Part shown: positions 34,621 through 36,471 of the stretch, piece after piece
How the letters are laid out: each line of letters opens with the position of its first letter
How positions within the stretch are numbered: the first letter of the stretch is position 1
Source: CAYYNQ01 sp964473105
GTDB lineage: Bacteria; Sumerlaeota; Sumerlaeia; MVZB01
DNA length: 36,471 nucleotides
Direction of reading: 5' to 3'
Assembly (NCBI GenBank): GCA_964473105.1
Contig: CAYYNQ010000052.1
Span: forward strand, 1 to 36,471
Translations under genes and position numbers: made by a program
The notes under the pieces: model-generated
What the model saw: the letters and a program-made list of their open reading frames with translations, nothing else
The model's database searches: none
Told to the model about the DNA's origin: nothing

Positions 34621-34649
34621 CACCCCGGCTGTCGCCGGGGTGTTGTTTT
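34621..34649 (+). terminator. Rho-independent terminator of ssrA
   Basis: CACCCCGGC and GCCGGGGTG form nine perfect pairs around a TGTC loop, followed by TTGTTTT. It begins four bases after the encoded CCA of the tmRNA. Confidence 0.93.
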
Positions 34650-34677
34650 GGATGGCCCCAACGGCACTGTCCCCGAC

Positions 34678-35511
34678 TCAATGACTGTGTTTCTCTCCAG
34701 GCCCATGATCGTGCCTGTGGTCATGTCCGTGATCGTGCCCGTGGTCATGGCCCATCACCTCTTCCACAGCTTCATGGGCGTCGTGCTCCCCATCGTGGAG
34801 GTAGCCGTTCACCTGAAACACGAAGAGGCCCACCCCGGCGACAATCAGCGCCGTGTTGACCACCGCTCCAAAACGCTCGAAGGTCCTTGAGGAGCGCCAG
34901 GCCGCGAAGAACCCGAGCATCACCGTGAGGGCCGCCACCTGGCCGAATTCCACCCCTACATTGAAGGCGAGAATGCGGGCAACGATCCCCTCATCGCCAA
35001 GGGACAGCTCCTGGAGCCGGGTCGACAGGCCGAAGCCGTGGACGAGTCCGAAAAGGAAGACCATGGCCAGGAGGTTGGGCGCGCGGATGCCGAGAATCTT
35101 CTTGAAGCCGTTGAGGTTCTCAAAGCCCTTGTAGACAACGCTCAGCGCGATGACGGCGTCGATGAGATAGGCATCGGCCGTGACCCCAGCCAGCGTGGCG
35201 CCCAGCAGCGTGATGCAATGCCCAAGCGTGAACGCGGTGATGAAGCGGACCACATCACGAAAACCCGTGAGGAAGAAGATCACCCCGAACAGGAAGAGCA
35301 GGTGGTCATAGCCGGTCAGCATGTGCTCGGCGCCCAGCCAGATATAATCGAGGACACCCCCGTCCGCCATCGTCTCGCGGGAGGCCTCCGTGATGCCATG
35401 GGCCTCCGCGCGGGAAATCAAGCAGGCCAAGGCTAAACAGACCACGACTGCGCTGGCCCCGGGCACCCGGCGGCGAAAAATGGAAACTGCGTTAATTGGC
35501 GTTTGGAACAT
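34678..35511 (-). CDS. HupE/UreJ-2 family membrane protein with His-rich tail
   Basis: The roughly 277-residue protein has a signal peptide (to about AEA, residue 37), then a HupE/UreJ-type domain with AEHMLTGYDHLLFLFGVIFFLTGF (His 63, Asp 69, His 70, in blocks) and ITAFTLGHCITLLGAT, and LVHGFGLSTRLQEL ... FNVGVEFGQ. Six or so helices follow. The last 30 residues are nearly all His, Asp and Gly (GHDHGHDHGHDHRHDHG). Relatives are thought to move nickel or cobalt, which the tail would fit; this is inference. No urease or hydrogenase genes are nearby. The start at 35511 was chosen because the signal peptide begins there; an open frame runs up to 35712 but looks non-coding. It faces ssrA tail to tail. 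Confidence 0.85.
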   Translation of the reverse strand: MFQTPINAVSIFRRRVPGASAVVVCLALACLISRAEAHGITEASRETMADGGVLDYIWLGAEHMLTGYDHLLFLFGVIFFLTGFRDVVRFITAFTLGHCITLLGATLAGVTADAYLIDAVIALSVVYKGFENLNGFKKILGIRAPNLLAMVFLFGLVHGFGLSTRLQELSLGDEGIVARILAFNVGVEFGQVAALTVMLGFFAAWRSSRTFERFGAVVNTALIVAGVGLFVFQVNGYLHDGEHDAHEAVEEVMGHDHGHDHGHDHRHDHGPGEKHSH

Positions 35512-35759
35512 GGTCGGGGTTGCCGTTCGTCGGCCCATCCAGCCGGCTGCGGGGCTGACCTCTTTGTGAAGAGCTCTTGCCGGCCCGGGCGGCGAGGGAT
35601 CTATAATTCGGCCTTCTCCAGCATCCCCGATTTTGCCTGACAGGGGAGCCCTGTCGTGCTCATGCGATTCCATCACAATGACGAAACGCGGAACCCCTGG
35701 ATGCTGCCCCACCCCATCGGGTGAGGCGAACCTCTGACTGTCGGGCTTTGATGTTCGAC

Positions 35760-36071
35760 TCAGTCCAGCACGTAGCCGGAAACCTCGACCGGTATCGTGA
35801 GGCTTGGGAAGGGTCCGCCAACCGCGCCGGACAGGTTGCGGTAACTGGCGCTCGTGGCATGGACGGTCGAACCCAACGCTCCGACCGCACTGTCGGGCTG
35901 GACATAGGAGGCCGACTGGGAACCGCCCCCGCCCGTCGTCACGACCGCATTCGATATCCTGTAGCCGGGGCTCATGGACACCGCTGCAACAATTCCGCCC
36001 GCCGCCAGCAGGCTGAAGAATAAAATCGCCGCACGGATCGTTCTCAATTTGTCTCTGTTTCCCGAATTCAT
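35760..36071 (-). CDS. Small exported protein with SASY-type repeat
   Basis: The 103-residue protein has an N-terminal hydrophobic segment (AAILFFSLLAAGGIVAAVS) after a basic start, and a mature part with the pattern SPGYRISNAVVTTGGGGSQSASYVQPDSAVG ... HATSASYRNLSGAVGG (in blocks). The motif, SxSYxIxxxVxxxGG...S.sYxl.dsvG, is found in many bacterial surface proteins before Ig-like or sorting domains, whereas this copy stands alone. The role is unknown. A GGGAG lies eight bases before the ATG and a good promoter lies upstream, so expression is likely. It lies between the HupE gene and the FG-GAP-type gene on the same strand. Confidence 0.72.
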   Translation of the reverse strand: MNSGNRDKLRTIRAAILFFSLLAAGGIVAAVSMSPGYRISNAVVTTGGGGSQSASYVQPDSAVGALGSTVHATSASYRNLSGAVGGPFPSLTIPVEVSGYVLD

Positions 36072-36099
36072 GATTTGATCTCCCGTATATTCAAAGTTC

Positions 36100-36128
36100 A
36101 GTCTATCCAGCCATGATCATCCTGTCAA
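36100..36128 (-). promoter_or_regulatory. Sigma-70 type promoter of the small exported protein
   Basis: On the minus strand TTGACA (36128-36123) is followed after 17 bases by TAGACT (36105-36100). The leader would be about 22 bases and ends in GGGAG before the ATG at 36071. Confidence 0.75.
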
Positions 36129-36236
36129 GCCCCGGCCAGTGGGCATCGCCCGTATGAACCGGACGGCTCTCTCCTCTGAACTTGCCGGCCTCAGGTCATA
36201 AGCCGCTCTATCCCAGCCGGATTCTCCTGCCACCCA

Positions 36237-36471
36237 TTATTGCAATTGATACACTCGCACATGACCGGTGCGATCGCCATTACCGTCCCTAGCACCCTCT
36301 GCCCCGATTGCCACAATGCTCCCATCACTGCTTAAGCTGACGCGGTATCCTGACTCGTCCCCAGGCTCTTCATCTGGCCCTGATCCTGTTTTTCCTTGTT
36401 CTCCATCGATATCTGCCTCAAGTTGCGTCCAGCTACTACCACTCCATTGATACACCCGCACATGACCTCTG
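36237..36471 (-). CDS. C-terminal end of an FG-GAP/beta-propeller-type repeat protein (partial)
   Basis: The frame is open to the window edge, so the N-terminus and most of the protein lie outside. The 78 visible codons contain one full repeat unit, from RGHVRVYQWSGSSWTQLE through GDESGYRVSLSSDGSIVAIGAEGARDGNGDRTGHVRVYQLQ in blocks. The block GHVRVYQ recurs after exactly 67 codons (DNA copies at 36258 and 36459) and the second copy closes the protein with QLQ and stop. Such units belong to integrin-like FG-GAP domains in large secreted or surface proteins, which bind calcium and may mediate adhesion. No sorting signal follows the last unit in the window. Confidence 0.8.
   Translation of the reverse strand, partial: RGHVRVYQWSGSSWTQLEADIDGEQGKTGSGPDEEPGDESGYRVSLSSDGSIVAIGAEGARDGNGDRTGHVRVYQLQ
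36245..36471 (-). repeat. Tandem 67-codon repeat boundaries in the FG-GAP-type gene
   Basis: The 9-mer CACATGACC (plus strand) occurs at 36258-36266 and 36459-36467, flanked on the left by nearly the same ATTGATACACYCG. The 201-base spacing equals 67 codons, so the repeats are in frame and the DNA is similar enough to recombine. Confidence 0.75.

Noticed and set aside
35512..35712. N-terminal extension of the HupE/UreJ gene
   Set aside because: The extra 67 residues would place a signal peptide inside the protein and contain no hydrophobic or conserved segment.
1..36471. CRISPR array, insertion sequence, tRNA gene, toxin-antitoxin or phage defence genes
   Set aside because: No regularly spaced repeats, transposase motifs, T-arm-bearing tRNA-like folds other than tmRNA, or typical small paired genes were found on either strand.

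Overview
The window looks like a chromosomal segment of a free-living, diderm (Gram-negative type) bacterium with moderately high GC. Supporting signs are lipoprotein and signal-peptide exports, a single-pass membrane protein of PilO-like layout, extracellular peptidases, an abundant-type surface protein with a terminal Phe, and housekeeping genes of ordinary bacterial type (era, ybeY, serS, rarA, acpP-fabF-rnc, typA, ssrA). I cannot name the phylum. The multidomain secreted proteins, the rhomboid-TPR fusion and the FG-GAP-type repeats resemble PVC-group or neighbouring uncultured lineages, but that is impression, not proof. Both Shine-Dalgarno starts and apparently leaderless starts occur.

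Layout. Positions 1-3938 are a minus-strand block: a TPR lipoprotein-like gene, ybeY and era with overlapping stop/start codons, then a membrane protein cut by the window edge. From 4127 to 12851 the plus strand carries serS, a DUF1015 gene, rarA, two ABC exporter half-transporters that together look like an asymmetric heterodimer, and a DUF971 gene. From 12920 to 29604 everything is on the minus strand. It holds a large secreted M12-like metalloprotease with a P-domain, a rhomboid-TPR gene whose reading frame is split by one TGA, rnc, fabF, acpP, a GT-C type membrane glycosyltransferase with an upstream zinc-ribbon methyltransferase, and a surface protein with the strongest promoter and terminator of the window. 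It ends with a three-gene overlapping cluster of M28 peptidase, solute-binding-like protein and SGNH hydrolase. typA is divergent from this cluster. Beyond it lie two overlapping membrane protein genes, the tmRNA gene ssrA with its terminator, a HupE/UreJ-type gene and two genes for small or partial surface proteins.

How the genes work together. The housekeeping part covers ribosome maturation (era, ybeY, rnc), translation and rescue (serS, typA, ssrA), fork repair (rarA) and fatty-acid synthesis (acpP, fabF). The accessory part is mostly about the envelope and outside of the cell: glycan-modifying membrane enzymes, secreted peptidases, a candidate abundant surface protein and repeat-type surface proteins.

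The points most worth a second look are these: an in-frame TGA at the position of a normally conserved Cys in the TPR tail of the rhomboid gene, with a SECIS-like hairpin just after it; loss of both catalytic residues in that rhomboid; an RNase III with Ser in place of a metal-binding Asp; three promoters placed so that transcription should begin at or next to the start codon; and the tightly structured transcription unit of the surface protein. No CRISPR array, insertion sequence, tRNA gene or complete defence system was seen.
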